Of a DNA stretch of 64,000 bases, positions 1 to 7,902 are shown in pieces. The DNA lies in IMG/VR virus record IMGVR_UViG_3300032223_002784, positions 27,985 through 91,984 of that record. The stretch is one strand, 5' to 3'. The position numbers were made by a program, and so were the translations under genes. The notes under the pieces were generated by a model. The model had not been told where the DNA came from, searched no databases, and was given only the letters and a program-made list of their open reading frames with translations. This DNA comes from a virus. Numbering within the stretch: position 1 is the first letter of the stretch; every line of letters begins with the position of its first letter.

Positions 1-1355
1 TATTGAAATGTAGAAATAGAAGCAACATGCTTAAACTTCTTACGCAAATATTCTTTTACTTCTCCACGACGACGATCCATAAAATCTGTATCAATATCGG
101 GAAAATCATTACGCTCTGGATTAATAAAGCGAAAAAACAATAAGTCATAAACGATTGGGTCTACTTCTGTAATACCCATCAAATAACATACTAAAGATCC
201 AGCAGCGGATCCTCGTCCTGGGCCAACCATGATTTCATTTGTCTTTGCCCAACCAACCATATCACCAACAACAAGGAAATAACTAGCAAAGTTTTTGTCA
301 TCAATGATCTTAAGCTCTTCTTGGAGTCTTTCTCTGTATCTCTCATTATCTAGTCCTTTTTCTATTAGAGATTCTTCACACATTTTTTTAACTGTTTTTA
401 GTGCATTTGCTTTTGGTACTGGCAGCAAGTCAAGATTCTCATGAAAATCATAAACTTCAACCTTATTAGATATTTCTATTGTTGATTCGTATATATCTTT
501 TCTTGTAATCCCCGCTTTTTCAAAGTCCATACTAATTTCAGAATAGGATTGAATATAAACGTTAATATCAGCGAAAGAAATAGGGCGATTGGGATAAAGA
601 TGATCAAAGCGATCAATAATATTAGATTGTGCACGACCACTTGCGTAATCTGCTTCTTTGTTTTGCGTAGGCTTTGTGGATAAGATAAGGAGGAGTTCTT
701 CCAAATCCCTCTCTTCTTTCTTTGCAAAATGACAGTCTCCTGTAGCAACTGGCTTCACCCCAAACTCGTCTGCTAATGAAAGCAATGCGGTATTTAAACT
801 TTCAGGGTTATGGGCTTGAACTTCAATGTAAAAATCTTTTCCAAAACGTTCTTTGAATGATTTAACATATTCTCTTGCCTTTTCATTATCCCCACGTTCA
901 ATTGCTTTGGAAATAAGTCCATTCATACACCCTGACACTACAATTATACCGTCACCGAATTCAAAAAGGGCTTCCATATCAATTCGTGGCTTGTGATAAT
1001 AACCTTCGGTCCAAGCAATCTGTGAAAGCTTTTGTAAATTCTTTACGCCTTCATCATTTTTTGCAAGCAAAATAATGTGATTATAGAGTGAAGTATTGTC
1101 ATCACGCTTTGAAACAGCTCTTTTATCAAATCTATCTGTTGCAGAGATATATGCTTCTAGACCTAGAATGGGCTTCATTCCCAATTCTTTTGCAGCAATC
1201 TGCATGTCTCTATGGGAAGCTAGCGACCCATGATCTGTAATAGACAAACATGACTGACCTTGATTCTTTGCAGCCTCAAGTAATTCGTGAGGTGTATTAA
1301 GCCCATCCATCAACGAGTAATGGCTATGGACATGTAAATGTACAAAGTCAGACAT
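1..1355 (-). CDS. dnaE: DNA polymerase III alpha subunit (DnaE-type), C-terminus cut by window edge
   Basis: Replicative DNA polymerase that would copy the phage genome. The N-terminus reads MSDFVHLHVHSHYSLMDG, the start of a PHP domain with its metal-binding HVHSHYS motif. ITDHGSLASH and later PHP segments follow. Near residue 405 comes the polymerase core with MVGPGRGSAAGSLVCYLMG, and then FPDIDTDF, which carries the catalytic aspartates of the C-family polymerases. The reading frame is open to the window edge, so only about 451 residues are visible; full-length relatives are over 1,000. It lies directly downstream of the ssDNA-binding protein gene and is probably co-transcribed with it. 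No strong Shine-Dalgarno sequence is visible at the ATG. Identification rests on the motifs and is secure. Confidence 0.96.
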   Translation of the reverse strand, partial: MSDFVHLHVHSHYSLMDGLNTPHELLEAAKNQGQSCLSITDHGSLASHRDMQIAAKELGMKPILGLEAYISATDRFDKRAVSKRDDNTSLYNHIILLAKNDEGVKNLQKLSQIAWTEGYYHKPRIDMEALFEFGDGIIVVSGCMNGLISKAIERGDNEKAREYVKSFKERFGKDFYIEVQAHNPESLNTALLSLADEFGVKPVATGDCHFAKKEERDLEELLLILSTKPTQNKEADYASGRAQSNIIDRFDHLYPNRPISFADINVYIQSYSEISMDFEKAGITRKDIYESTIEISNKVEVYDFHENLDLLPVPKANALKTVKKMCEESLIEKGLDNERYRERLQEELKIIDDKNFASYFLVVGDMVGWAKTNEIMVGPGRGSAAGSLVCYLMGITEVDPIVYDLLFFRFINPERNDFPDIDTDFMDRRRGEVKEYLRKKFKHVASISTFQ

Positions 1356-1382
1356 GTTTATCTTTTCTATTAGTTTTTTAGT

Positions 1383-2060
1383 TTACCACTCAACGGCTGA
1401 TGAGGATGATGAAGCAGTTTCTCCAGATGAGTCTGAAGTAATTCCTAGATAGAAATTCTCCTGCTCTTCGTATGGAACATCACGTACTGCTGATTTTTCA
1501 AGATCAAATAGTTCGTGCTTAGTTAAATCAATTGGAGAAGCATCTGCAGTTGGCAGAGGAATAATTGAATAATTAGTCTCTGTTGAAGTGCCTGTACGCT
1601 TTAACTTCCAATTAAGATTTGAAATGCTTCCAGTCTCTCCTGCATAATTAATAATCTCAGGAGTTGCAGATTTTGGTCCTGCGCCTTGTGAAAAGATTGC
1701 AACGTAAGGCTCTTCAGTACCGTCATCAACAAGAACGTTGGCGTAGAATCGTGAACGACCCTTCCAGCCAGCCTTGATGTCACGGCGATGTTGTTCGCAA
1801 CCAAAGCAACGGCCTTGGTCTTCAATTGTGCAAAGAGCTTTTCGCTTGTAATCTTTTGGATTTGTGTGTTCAATTGCAATAAATGCTAAACCAGCTTTTT
1901 CCAAATAACTTGGTGAGTCTGGATCAATTTCTTGCATAAAACGGATTTTTAGAGATTGACCATCTTTAAGTTGTAGCCATCTTCCTTTTTGTGAATCACC
2001 AGTGTTTGCTGGTTTGTCCATTGCCTTGTTCATGGCATTTAAGCCTTTTACTATTCCCAT
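1383..2060 (-). CDS. gp32-like single-stranded DNA-binding protein
   Basis: Probably coats single-stranded DNA during phage replication. The 225-residue protein has a central zinc-binding pattern of H65, C77, C85 and C88 (CTIEDQGRCFGC). Its position and order are very close to the H-C-C-C zinc ligands of T4 gp32 (H64, C77, C87, C90, from memory). The tail is acidic and serine-rich, ending SSSSAVEW, like the acidic C-terminal tails by which SSBs recruit partners. The neighbours are DNA polymerase downstream and primase upstream. An AAGGAG ribosome-binding site precedes the ATG, and an extended -10 promoter lies about 46 bases upstream. It is not an OB-fold SSB of the bacterial type. Family assignment is an inference from the motif and context. 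Confidence 0.8.
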   Translation of the reverse strand: MGIVKGLNAMNKAMDKPANTGDSQKGRWLQLKDGQSLKIRFMQEIDPDSPSYLEKAGLAFIAIEHTNPKDYKRKALCTIEDQGRCFGCEQHRRDIKAGWKGRSRFYANVLVDDGTEEPYVAIFSQGAGPKSATPEIINYAGETGSISNLNWKLKRTGTSTETNYSIIPLPTADASPIDLTKHELFDLEKSAVRDVPYEEQENFYLGITSDSSGETASSSSSAVEW

Positions 2061-2105
2061 ATATTTCTCCTTAGTGTAAGGGGCTGTTTGGTGCCCTGTG
2101 TTTCT

Positions 2106-2114
2106 ATTATATCA
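2106..2114 (-). promoter_or_regulatory. Extended -10 promoter of the SSB-polymerase unit
   Basis: On the minus strand this reads TGA-TATAAT, an extended -10 element. It overlaps the stop codon of the primase gene and lies about 46 bases upstream of the SSB start codon. No good -35 is visible. Confidence 0.55.
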
Positions 2115-3071
2115 TAAAAGTGCATACTCAAAGTGCGGAATTGCACTCTTTACGCATATTTTTATTTCTTCATCTGTGAGATCTCCCACATCTTTGGCTC
2201 CATGTGGATAGACTGTGTTATAGTCATATGATGCCCAAAGAATATTTTTATTCTTTAATTTGTTAGCGATTGTACTTCCAAGTGCTCTTCCAGCAGTATC
2301 ATTATCTGTCATTATAATAATGGTAGATGAATACTTGTTTAAATGATTAATGTTGGTATCTGAGATACTTCCACCTAATGTAGCGACAGCATTTGGATAT
2401 CCCGCCTGCCATAATCGTATAGCATCAAAGCTAGACTCAACAACGATTATTGTTCCACCTTCACGCTTAGCTCTATGCAAATTAAACATTGTTTTATTTC
2501 GTGGAAGGTTGGGGCTATTTTTAAAAGACTTGCCCTCTATTGATCTTCCAATAATACCAACGGGTAGGCCATCTGGTGAGTGTAATGGCACAGTGACCAT
2601 GCTCATATTTTCAGAATATCCTAATGAAAAGTGTGCAATGGCATCATAATTAATTTTACGTGAGGCAAAATACTCTTTGGCTTTTTCATTAGACAACAGA
2701 TTATTATATAACTTGGCAAGAGTCTCTTTTGGAAATTCTGTAAAGTCTGGCTTTTCATCAAGAAGTTCTTTTAACCCGTCCTCAAATGCTTCTCCCTCAG
2801 ATTGCTTGTTTGCGGATATAAAACGCAAAGCTTCAAAATCATTTCTTTTTGTAAGTGCTTTAACTAAATCTAATATTGTTCCAGAGGAGTTGCAATTTTG
2901 GTTATAGCAGATGTATAAGCCTTTTGAATAACTTACTGCAAATGCTGGAGAGTCTGTATTATGATGAAAAGGACATAGGCATAAAAAGTCTGTTCCTGTT
3001 TCTGAAACTACTTCAATATTGCAAGAACGCAGAATAGAGCGGAGATCCGCCTTACTATATGCATCTGTCAT
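2112..3071 (-). CDS. dnaG: DNA primase, DnaG type (CHC2 zinc finger plus TOPRIM)
   Basis: Makes RNA primers for lagging-strand synthesis. Residues 33-60 form a CHC2-type zinc-binding module (CPFH, then C55 and C60). The TOPRIM catalytic domain follows, with E212 in VVESSFDAI and the D-N-D signature at 256-258 (MTDNDTAGR). At 319 residues it is shorter than cellular DnaG, and no helicase-binding C-terminal domain is evident, which is common in phages that carry a separate helicase. It ends where the next gene's promoter begins. The start has an AAAGGA ribosome-binding site a few bases upstream. The stop of the upstream 94-residue gene directly abuts this gene, suggesting one transcript. Confidence 0.93.
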   Translation of the reverse strand: MTDAYSKADLRSILRSCNIEVVSETGTDFLCLCPFHHNTDSPAFAVSYSKGLYICYNQNCNSSGTILDLVKALTKRNDFEALRFISANKQSEGEAFEDGLKELLDEKPDFTEFPKETLAKLYNNLLSNEKAKEYFASRKINYDAIAHFSLGYSENMSMVTVPLHSPDGLPVGIIGRSIEGKSFKNSPNLPRNKTMFNLHRAKREGGTIIVVESSFDAIRLWQAGYPNAVATLGGSISDTNINHLNKYSSTIIIMTDNDTAGRALGSTIANKLKNKNILWASYDYNTVYPHGAKDVGDLTDEEIKICVKSAIPHFEYALL

Positions 3072-3356
3072 TTATTTTCCTTTAAGTATTAAACTCTGAC
3101 CCGAAAATCCTTCATATTGAAGTGCCTTGGATTTTCCAAGATACATTCCATACATAACGAGATTGAAAGAATAGTGATCTTTCTCTTCATTATATTTTAC
3201 ATTAAACTGTGGCTGCATGTCAAGTACAGGAACATATCCTTTATCCCGCATCTGCTGGACTAGAAGTCTCTCGTAATTTTCTCTTGAGCTTTGGAATATA
3301 GAGTCATCTTTGATTGTCCCACTAATCCAAAAGTCATGTATCTTTCTTGGGTACAT
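3072..3356 (-). CDS. Hypothetical protein between primase and helicase
   Basis: A 94-residue protein that I do not recognise. It is mixed charged and aromatic, with no signal peptide, membrane segment or cysteine motif. It opens with MYPRKIHDFWISG, and a central predicted strand-rich stretch contains VPVLDMQPQFNV. It abuts the primase start with no gap and has its own promoter upstream (a palindromic extended -10), so it probably forms a short unit with primase. The context suggests an accessory role in replication, but that is inference only. Confidence 0.75.
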   Translation of the reverse strand: MYPRKIHDFWISGTIKDDSIFQSSRENYERLLVQQMRDKGYVPVLDMQPQFNVKYNEEKDHYSFNLVMYGMYLGKSKALQYEGFSGQSLILKGK

Positions 3357-3369
3357 GATCCACCTATCT

Positions 3370-3387
3370 TTGGTACAATTATACCAA
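3370..3387 (-). promoter_or_regulatory. Extended -10 embedded in a palindrome
   Basis: The minus strand reads TTGGTA-TAATTG-TACCAA, a perfect 6-bp inverted repeat that contains the extended -10 TGG-TATAAT (3378-3386). It lies 22 bases upstream of the start of the 94-residue gene and downstream of the helicase stop. A regulator binding the palindrome would cover the -10, so it may be an operator. This is an inference from arrangement. Confidence 0.5.
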
Positions 3388-3407
3388 GATAAGCAGTCAT
3401 TACATAT

Positions 3408-4634
3408 TTATTGAATTGGGTTATCATAAAGCTCAGTTACAATTCCCCGATTTATATCCCAATCTAAATAAAAGCCAAACTCTGTACCATGACGATTTTT
3501 TCTACTAACAATTTCCATGATGTTTGTATCTGGAGTTTTGTGAATTGCAATTGCCATATCTGCATCATATTCAATAGCCTTTGACCAAGCCACCTGATTA
3601 AGCATTGGTGGAGAATCATGGTCTGATGACTCTTCGGCGGTTGCTGCAGTAATATCAATTACTGGAATATTATTTCTGACTGCAAGCATTTTAAATTCAC
3701 GAGAAATATTCATGTTACGCTCTGTAGGAGCTTTTGAGTTATTTGAATCAGAAAATAATTGATGATAATCTACAATGACAAGATCTGGCTTATGCTGGTC
3801 AATCTTGGCTTGAACTGTTGTAGGTGTTACTTGACCTGAACCTTCATTGGACACCAAGATGAATTGATTTTTGTCTGCAAACTTTTTTGTTCCCCAGTCA
3901 TCAAAAGCATCAATATCAATTGCTCCTCTTGAAAAATCTGAAGCTTTAAATAAACCAGAGCCCATCATAGTATAAATACGGTCTCTCATGTTTTCTGGAG
4001 TCATTTCAAGTGAAACAATCATAGGCTTAAAACCCTGTTCCCAAGCCTTACAGGCTAGATAAGATGAGAACCATGTCTTACCCTTACCTGGCCAACCAAT
4101 CATCACTATAAGGTGTCCTGGAGCCATTCCAGTGGGGTAGGCATAGTCAATAGCCTTAAACCCTGTCATAATTCCTGGACTTCCGCCCATCGCATTTGAA
4201 CGATCTCTTACTGCTTCAAAATGCTTTTCTGCAGATTTAAAATCTGTAAGGTCAACATCTCTTACATTAGCAGTTAATTTGCCAAGACTATTTAGTTCAG
4301 ATTGCATTTGAGAAATAACTCTTCCCGACGCTTCTGTTTTTAGACTTGCACCAGAGGTGAGAAGAAGGTTTCTTAATCTACCAGCAAGGTATTCATTTTT
4401 TAATCTGTCAACATAATAAGCAGTCTCGCCTTTTACCTTCTCTGGTTCAAAGTCTTTAAATCTTTCAGTAAGAACTGAGATATCTGGAACAGCCTTAAAT
4501 TTAAGGTAATAGGACTTTAGGCCTTCCCAAACATCTCTGTGGGAAGTAAAGACTTCATCAATATTATCTGCAAGAACCGTAGAAATATCTTTGTTCTCAC
4601 ATACTGCCGTGATGACTGCGGATTCAGTGTTCAT
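3408..4634 (-). CDS. dnaB: Replicative DNA helicase, DnaB/gp41 type
   Basis: Hexameric 5'-3' helicase that unwinds DNA at the fork. The N-terminal region (about 1-130) is helical and resembles the DnaB N-terminal domain. The RecA-like ATPase core begins around residue 150. Walker A is GWPGKGKT at about 180-187. SLEMTPENMRDR follows, and the Walker B-like strand is PDLVIVDYHQL. The C-terminus ends with a NRHG loop typical of DnaB-like helicases. I place the start at the ATG at 4634, with AAAGAG upstream. A TTG 15 bases earlier would add MKKET but lies inside the ribosome-binding site. The gene overlaps the stop of the upstream 110-residue gene by 11 bases, indicating translational coupling. 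Confidence 0.93.
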   Translation of the reverse strand: MNTESAVITAVCENKDISTVLADNIDEVFTSHRDVWEGLKSYYLKFKAVPDISVLTERFKDFEPEKVKGETAYYVDRLKNEYLAGRLRNLLLTSGASLKTEASGRVISQMQSELNSLGKLTANVRDVDLTDFKSAEKHFEAVRDRSNAMGGSPGIMTGFKAIDYAYPTGMAPGHLIVMIGWPGKGKTWFSSYLACKAWEQGFKPMIVSLEMTPENMRDRIYTMMGSGLFKASDFSRGAIDIDAFDDWGTKKFADKNQFILVSNEGSGQVTPTTVQAKIDQHKPDLVIVDYHQLFSDSNNSKAPTERNMNISREFKMLAVRNNIPVIDITAATAEESSDHDSPPMLNQVAWSKAIEYDADMAIAIHKTPDTNIMEIVSRKNRHGTEFGFYLDWDINRGIVTELYDNPIQ

Positions 4635-4956
4635 TGTCTCTTTCTTCAACCATAGATTTTGTCTTTGCCCTGATTAATTCCCGACGGGATTTATCTTCTT
4701 GTGTTTGTTGTAAAGTTAAATCTAGCTTTTCAAAGTTATAAAAAAACCAAGATATAGGATGCCCTGGCTTTGAGATCTTAAAATAATATTCTAATAGTAC
4801 CTTGGCTCTGTCATATCCAACACTATCAACTACATCTTGCATAGCCCACTTTTCACGGTACCTATTTACAATTGCAGTCTTCTTATAAACTTCTTTATAA
4901 AGAGTACAATAAAGCCCAACTAAGCCGTAGGCTAGCTTTGCTTCATCTTTGGTCAT
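4624..4956 (-). CDS. Hypothetical protein, possible helicase-loading partner
   Basis: A 110-residue, highly helical, basic protein (MTKDEAKLAYGLVGLY to VEERDNEH). No family is recognised with confidence. It overlaps the helicase start by 11 bases, a typical arrangement for proteins made in fixed ratio. Small helical proteins beside a phage DnaB-type helicase are often loaders (T4 gp59 and similar), so a loader or helicase-accessory role is reasonable. No sequence signature proves it. Confidence 0.75.
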   Translation of the reverse strand: MTKDEAKLAYGLVGLYCTLYKEVYKKTAIVNRYREKWAMQDVVDSVGYDRAKVLLEYYFKISKPGHPISWFFYNFEKLDLTLQQTQEDKSRRELIRAKTKSMVEERDNEH

Positions 4957-5171
4957 TTCTTTCCTTTACCCTTAGTCAATTCATCTTCAATTTCGTTAAC
5001 TTTTTCCATTAACTTGTTCTCAACGAAAGTATACACCCTATTGGTGGCTTCATCAATACTTTCATTGTCCCTCTTAAAATCTTCAATTCCAATTCCAACC
5101 TTAAGGCTTTCATAATTTCCTAGGTTGCGAGTAAATTGTAATTCAACCTTAACGTTCGTTTGGTTCGTCAT
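4953..5171 (-). CDS. Hypothetical small protein
   Basis: A 72-residue protein with an apparent beta-strand-rich N-terminal half (VKVELQFTRNLGNYESLKVGIGIEDF). A charged helical C-terminus ends KGKGKK. It overlaps the next gene by four bases (ATGA-type junction) and the preceding one by 23 bases, so it is translated as part of the same polycistronic message. Function unknown. Confidence 0.7.
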   Translation of the reverse strand: MTNQTNVKVELQFTRNLGNYESLKVGIGIEDFKRDNESIDEATNRVYTFVENKLMEKVNEIEDELTKGKGKK

Positions 5172-5388
5172 CTTTTACATCGTCCCTTTCAATTAAAGCA
5201 AACCCTGGCTTAAACTTCTTAGTACCTTTGTCTGCAAGATGCTGATACAACATCATCAGTCTGTCTGATATGGCTATCATACCATCTAGGTCATCCTTTT
5301 GTCCAGCGATCTCCATTGCATATTCTAAAACTCTAATTGCTGAATCTAATACTTGTTTTGCTTCTTTACTTAATTTATCATTTACCAT
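5149..5388 (-). CDS. Hypothetical helical protein
   Basis: A 79-residue protein dominated by two predicted helices (EAKQVLDSAIRVLEYAMEIA and DGMIAISDRLMMLYQHLAD). It ends in an acidic tail, KDDEPNER. It overlaps both neighbours, consistent with an operon of small replication-region proteins. I recognise no family. Confidence 0.7.
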   Translation of the reverse strand: MVNDKLSKEAKQVLDSAIRVLEYAMEIAGQKDDLDGMIAISDRLMMLYQHLADKGTKKFKPGFALIERDDVKDDEPNER

Positions 5389-5897
5389 TCAGGTTGCTTC
5401 CAAACTGGGACAAATTCCCCTTCATTGTTTTTAACATATAAGATGTTCTCTTGTTTCATTATAGCTTCTATTTCCGCTCTACTAGGCATATCTCCTGGGG
5501 TGATCCCGCCATCTAATCTTGGTCTACCTCTATGAACTGTTTTAAAGAAATCATGCATTTTTCTAACGTCGTCTTCACTCCAAAAATATTTTCCTGGAGT
5601 TTTATTTCCATTTAAAGAATAAATTTGTTGCGGAAACTTTATATCTCCACGATATAGATGCCACTTAATGGTGTCTTCATGCTTACCAATAATTTTAACA
5701 ACTTCAGAGATTGGGTAAGCGTGTTGTTTATTTTTATTAACTTCCGTCAAATTATAAGCAACACGCTTTTCCAACTGATAGTCCCAAGCGACTAATAGGT
5801 CCTCGGCTCGTGAACGTCTTAAAACTTTATGCAACTTGGAATTTAAATAGAAATACCGAAGTTGTGGTGTAGTTTTTCCTCGTTTTTTGCGATCCAT
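5382..5897 (-). CDS. Putative DNA-binding protein with helix-turn-helix
   Basis: A 171-residue basic protein. Residues around 60-115 (YPISEVVKIIGKHEDTIKWH, then FWSEDDVRKMHDFF) look like an excisionase/MerR-type winged helix. In that fold a helix-turn-helix is followed by a short wing and a second recognition segment. The N-terminus is very basic (MDRKKRGKTTPQLRYFY). A role in gene regulation or origin binding would fit, since it lies upstream of the helicase and primase genes. The first 55 bases overlap the zinc-ribbon gene. The fold call is by pattern only. Confidence 0.72.
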   Translation of the reverse strand: MDRKKRGKTTPQLRYFYLNSKLHKVLRRSRAEDLLVAWDYQLEKRVAYNLTEVNKNKQHAYPISEVVKIIGKHEDTIKWHLYRGDIKFPQQIYSLNGNKTPGKYFWSEDDVRKMHDFFKTVHRGRPRLDGGITPGDMPSRAEIEAIMKQENILYVKNNEGEFVPVWKQPEW

Positions 5898-6028
5898 GAT
5901 GCAAACCTATTTTCTCTTCTGACCATCCATCTTTTGCCACACATAATGCAAAAAAGCTCCACACGTAAATTCTGGGCATAAACCCTGTCTACGAATACTC
6001 TTCCCTTGCATTTTTTGCATTTCATCAT
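5843..6028 (-). CDS. Zinc-ribbon protein
   Basis: A 61-residue protein with two CxxC knuckles, CKKC at residues 4-7 and CIMC at about 32-35. They are separated by a beta-rich stretch, which is a classic zinc ribbon. A basic tail follows (GKRWMVRRENRF). It overlaps the N-terminal end of the helix-turn-helix gene in another frame. Such small ribbons in phages usually bind nucleic acid or host RNA polymerase, but the target cannot be read from the sequence. Confidence 0.72.
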   Translation of the reverse strand: MMKCKKCKGRVFVDRVYAQNLRVELFCIMCGKRWMVRRENRFASWIAKNEEKLHHNFGISI

Positions 6029-6047
6029 TATTTAATTGTTTATCTGA

Positions 6048-6227
6048 TTACTTAGCTGCTGGCTTTGCCTTGTCAATAACAGCCTTAAGAACTGGACCAA
6101 GTACACCAACGAGTGCTGCCCATGCTACCTTCTTAATATCATGGTTTCCACCCTGATAAATGGCTACTGCTGCGGTTGCAGTCGCATATAGATAATGCTC
6201 TACAAGTACCTTTGTCTTTGCGTTCAT
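6048..6227 (-). CDS. Small membrane protein with two hydrophobic segments
   Basis: A 59-residue protein with ATG at 6227 and stop at 6048, preceded by a clear AAGGAG ribosome-binding site. It starts MNAKTKVLVEHYLYATATAA. Two hydrophobic stretches follow, about 12-26 and 35-50 (VAWAALVGVLGPVLKAVI), and then a lysine-rich tail. Similar small proteins occur in actinobacteriophages, as far as I recall, usually unassigned. A holin-like or other membrane role is possible. It does not sit next to an endolysin here. Confidence 0.7.
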   Translation of the reverse strand: MNAKTKVLVEHYLYATATAAVAIYQGGNHDIKKVAWAALVGVLGPVLKAVIDKAKPAAK

Positions 6228-6244
6228 TTGTTTCTCCTTATATG

Positions 6245-7006
6245 TTATGCGGTAAAAATTTTACCGTCAACTACACAAGTGTAGTCTCTTGTTATTTGGA
6301 TTAATTGCATGTGTGGATAGTCATTGACAACATGTGCCACTGCAAATCCAGCCTGCCAATTCTTTTGAATTGAATAATCCATCTTGGTTTCATCGCATAG
6401 GTGGCCAATTTCATATCCACGTTGCTCTTGCCCCGTGATATTGTATGTTTGAAAATAGGCTCCCATGCGGTGAGAATGTCCACGAACTAGAGAAACTCCC
6501 CAGTTGTTGACATCATTACGTACAGATTCTCCAGAGTGTTTAGAAATGGACTCGCCATGATGACCATACATATCACCATAGCGTTTAACAGGAGGCTCGT
6601 TATATTCGTGCCAGTTAATGCCATGCTTTTTATATTCATAGAGTGAATCTGGTGTAATGAATTCTAGAAATGCTGGAGCTTTCTTTGCCAAGTAATCACC
6701 ATGTCTTGTCCAGCCATGATTACCATCGTGAAAATGTAATTCTGCTTCTGGTCCTGCAATCTGTCTAAGATCTGCAAGAAAATCTCTTGTTCCTGTTACT
6801 CCGCCATCACTGACTGGAATACTAAATTCTGCAGGATATTCTGCTGCCCAACGTGATGTTGAATCTGCATCGTCAATGTCTCCAAGTAGGTCAACTGCGT
6901 CTGGCTTGAACCACTTCATAACTTTCATAAAGAGTTCTACTTTTCTTGGATCATGGCGGGGGAAATGAATATCCGATACCATCATCCACTTTAAGTCATT
7001 AGTCAT
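6245..7006 (-). CDS. Calcineurin-like metallophosphoesterase
   Basis: Probable metal-dependent phosphatase or nuclease of 253 residues. It carries the family motifs in order: D12-x-H14 (SDIHFP), GD(43)xxD (LGDIDD), GNH at 95-97 (DGNHGW), and a late GHSH (RGHSHRMG). These bind the di-metal centre. Its substrate cannot be told from sequence; phage relatives act on DNA ends, nucleotides or cyclic nucleotides. It has a strong promoter of its own (TTGACA-N18-TACAAT) and an AAGGA ribosome-binding site before the ATG. The presence of CRP-like sites elsewhere in the window makes a cyclic-nucleotide substrate worth testing, but nothing here shows it. Confidence 0.9.
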   Translation of the reverse strand: MTNDLKWMMVSDIHFPRHDPRKVELFMKVMKWFKPDAVDLLGDIDDADSTSRWAAEYPAEFSIPVSDGGVTGTRDFLADLRQIAGPEAELHFHDGNHGWTRHGDYLAKKAPAFLEFITPDSLYEYKKHGINWHEYNEPPVKRYGDMYGHHGESISKHSGESVRNDVNNWGVSLVRGHSHRMGAYFQTYNITGQEQRGYEIGHLCDETKMDYSIQKNWQAGFAVAHVVNDYPHMQLIQITRDYTCVVDGKIFTA

Positions 7007-7031
7007 ATAATCCTTTTTCTAGGTTTAGTTA

Positions 7032-7061
7032 ATTGTAGCGTACTATGTTATATTCTGTCAA
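7032..7061 (-). promoter_or_regulatory. Sigma70-type promoter of the metallophosphoesterase
   Basis: The minus strand carries TTGACA at 7061-7056 and TACAAT at 7037-7032 with an 18-base spacer. Transcription would start near 7025, about 19 bases before the start codon. The -35 overlaps the end of the upstream HNH gene. Confidence 0.7.
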
Positions 7062-7318
7062 GCAACGTGTGCTTTGTTATGTTCTATTCTTGAGCATAAA
7101 AAAAGATTAACTAATCTATTATCTGTTTTATCTTTATTTATGTGATGAATGGTTTCCCAATCTTCAATAACTCTATTTAGTTGTTTTTCTATCATCAGTC
7201 TGTGTTCATAATAAAAGCCCCTGAAGGCTTTTGGATGTTCGGGGACTCTGATTAATACATAGCCTTCCCGACTAATTCTTCTATCACGTTTTGTCCAAAC
7301 TCTGATAGGAGTATACAT
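7058..7318 (-). CDS. HNH endonuclease (homing-type)
   Basis: An 86-residue HNH nuclease. The core is EHRLMIEKQLNRVIEDWETI followed by HHINKDKTDNR and the closing NLFLCSRIEHNKAH. That is the conserved histidine pair, the asparagine and the last histidine of the beta-beta-alpha-metal fold. The basic N-terminus (RVWTKRDRRISREGYVLIRV) resembles the strand that precedes the HNH core in phage homing enzymes. It stands alone between the metallophosphoesterase and an unrelated small gene, as expected for a free-standing mobile nuclease. No intron is evident. Confidence 0.88.
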   Translation of the reverse strand: MYTPIRVWTKRDRRISREGYVLIRVPEHPKAFRGFYYEHRLMIEKQLNRVIEDWETIHHINKDKTDNRLVNLFLCSRIEHNKAHVA

Positions 7319-7339
7319 TATTAAATTTTAGAACTTCTC

Positions 7340-7744
7340 TTAAGCATCTAGTGTATCTCCTTCAACGTGCGTGGATATATCTTTTTCACTAACTTTAAGA
7401 ACTTCTTTACTAACCCATTCTATCACATCTGGATTGGTAATGTGCCTTCTTTTTGAATCGCTTATAAGATATATTTTACCATCTGCAATGTTTTGGACCA
7501 AAGATCCATCTCTAAAGCCCAACACTCCTGTTATTCCAAATCCCGCCATTTTGGATTCTGTTGTAATAACGACGGGAAGATCCCATGACAACATTGCCTT
7601 TTCTGAAACAAATTTAAATCTTTTTACACCTTTGATGTAAAAATATCCTTTTTCAGTATGAGCAATTAATCCGCTAGGGACTATAGGGTTGTATGTTTTA
7701 TTGCTTTGTGTTTGTTTTTTCTGAAAGGCTTTGAGAATATTCAT
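7340..7744 (-). CDS. Hypothetical protein with KRRHI motif
   Basis: A 134-residue protein. The middle contains GFRDGSLVQNIADGKIYLISDSKRRHITNPDVIE in two parts. This is the pattern DGSLV ... IYLI ... KRRHI ... found, as I recall, as short beta repeats in bacterial cell-surface or spore proteins. A second, weaker half-repeat precedes it (YFYIKGVKRFKFVSE). The two half-repeats suggest a small beta-sheet domain that could be virion- or envelope-associated. It overlaps the coiled-coil gene upstream by 47 bases. Function unknown. Confidence 0.7.
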   Translation of the reverse strand: MNILKAFQKKQTQSNKTYNPIVPSGLIAHTEKGYFYIKGVKRFKFVSEKAMLSWDLPVVITTESKMAGFGITGVLGFRDGSLVQNIADGKIYLISDSKRRHITNPDVIEWVSKEVLKVSEKDISTHVEGDTLDA

Positions 7745-7886
7745 CTATAGCTTTCTGCTTATCTTCTTGATCCTGCATTACTTGTGTAATTTCTGCTCTA
7801 AGTACAGCGATTTGAGTCTCATAATTTGAAACTAATTCACCAATACGTTGTTGTAGAGCAGTAATGATTAATTCTGCTTTATCCAT
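7698..7886 (-). CDS. Small coiled-coil protein
   Basis: A 62-residue protein that is almost entirely one heptad-patterned helix (ELIITALQQRIGELVSNYET, QIAVLRAEITQVMQDQEDKQ). Its end overlaps the next gene. It belongs with the neighbouring 93-residue coiled-coil protein; the pair may form a hetero-oligomer. Function unknown. Confidence 0.65.
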   Translation of the reverse strand: MDKAELIITALQQRIGELVSNYETQIAVLRAEITQVMQDQEDKQKAIDEYSQSLSEKTNTKQ

Positions 7887-7902
7887 TGTATTCCGTTTCT
7901 AT

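Noticed and set aside
476-748. Hydrophobic 90-codon frame on the minus strand inside the polymerase gene
   Set aside because: It overlaps the DnaE frame, whose protein motifs are conserved, and has no start signal.
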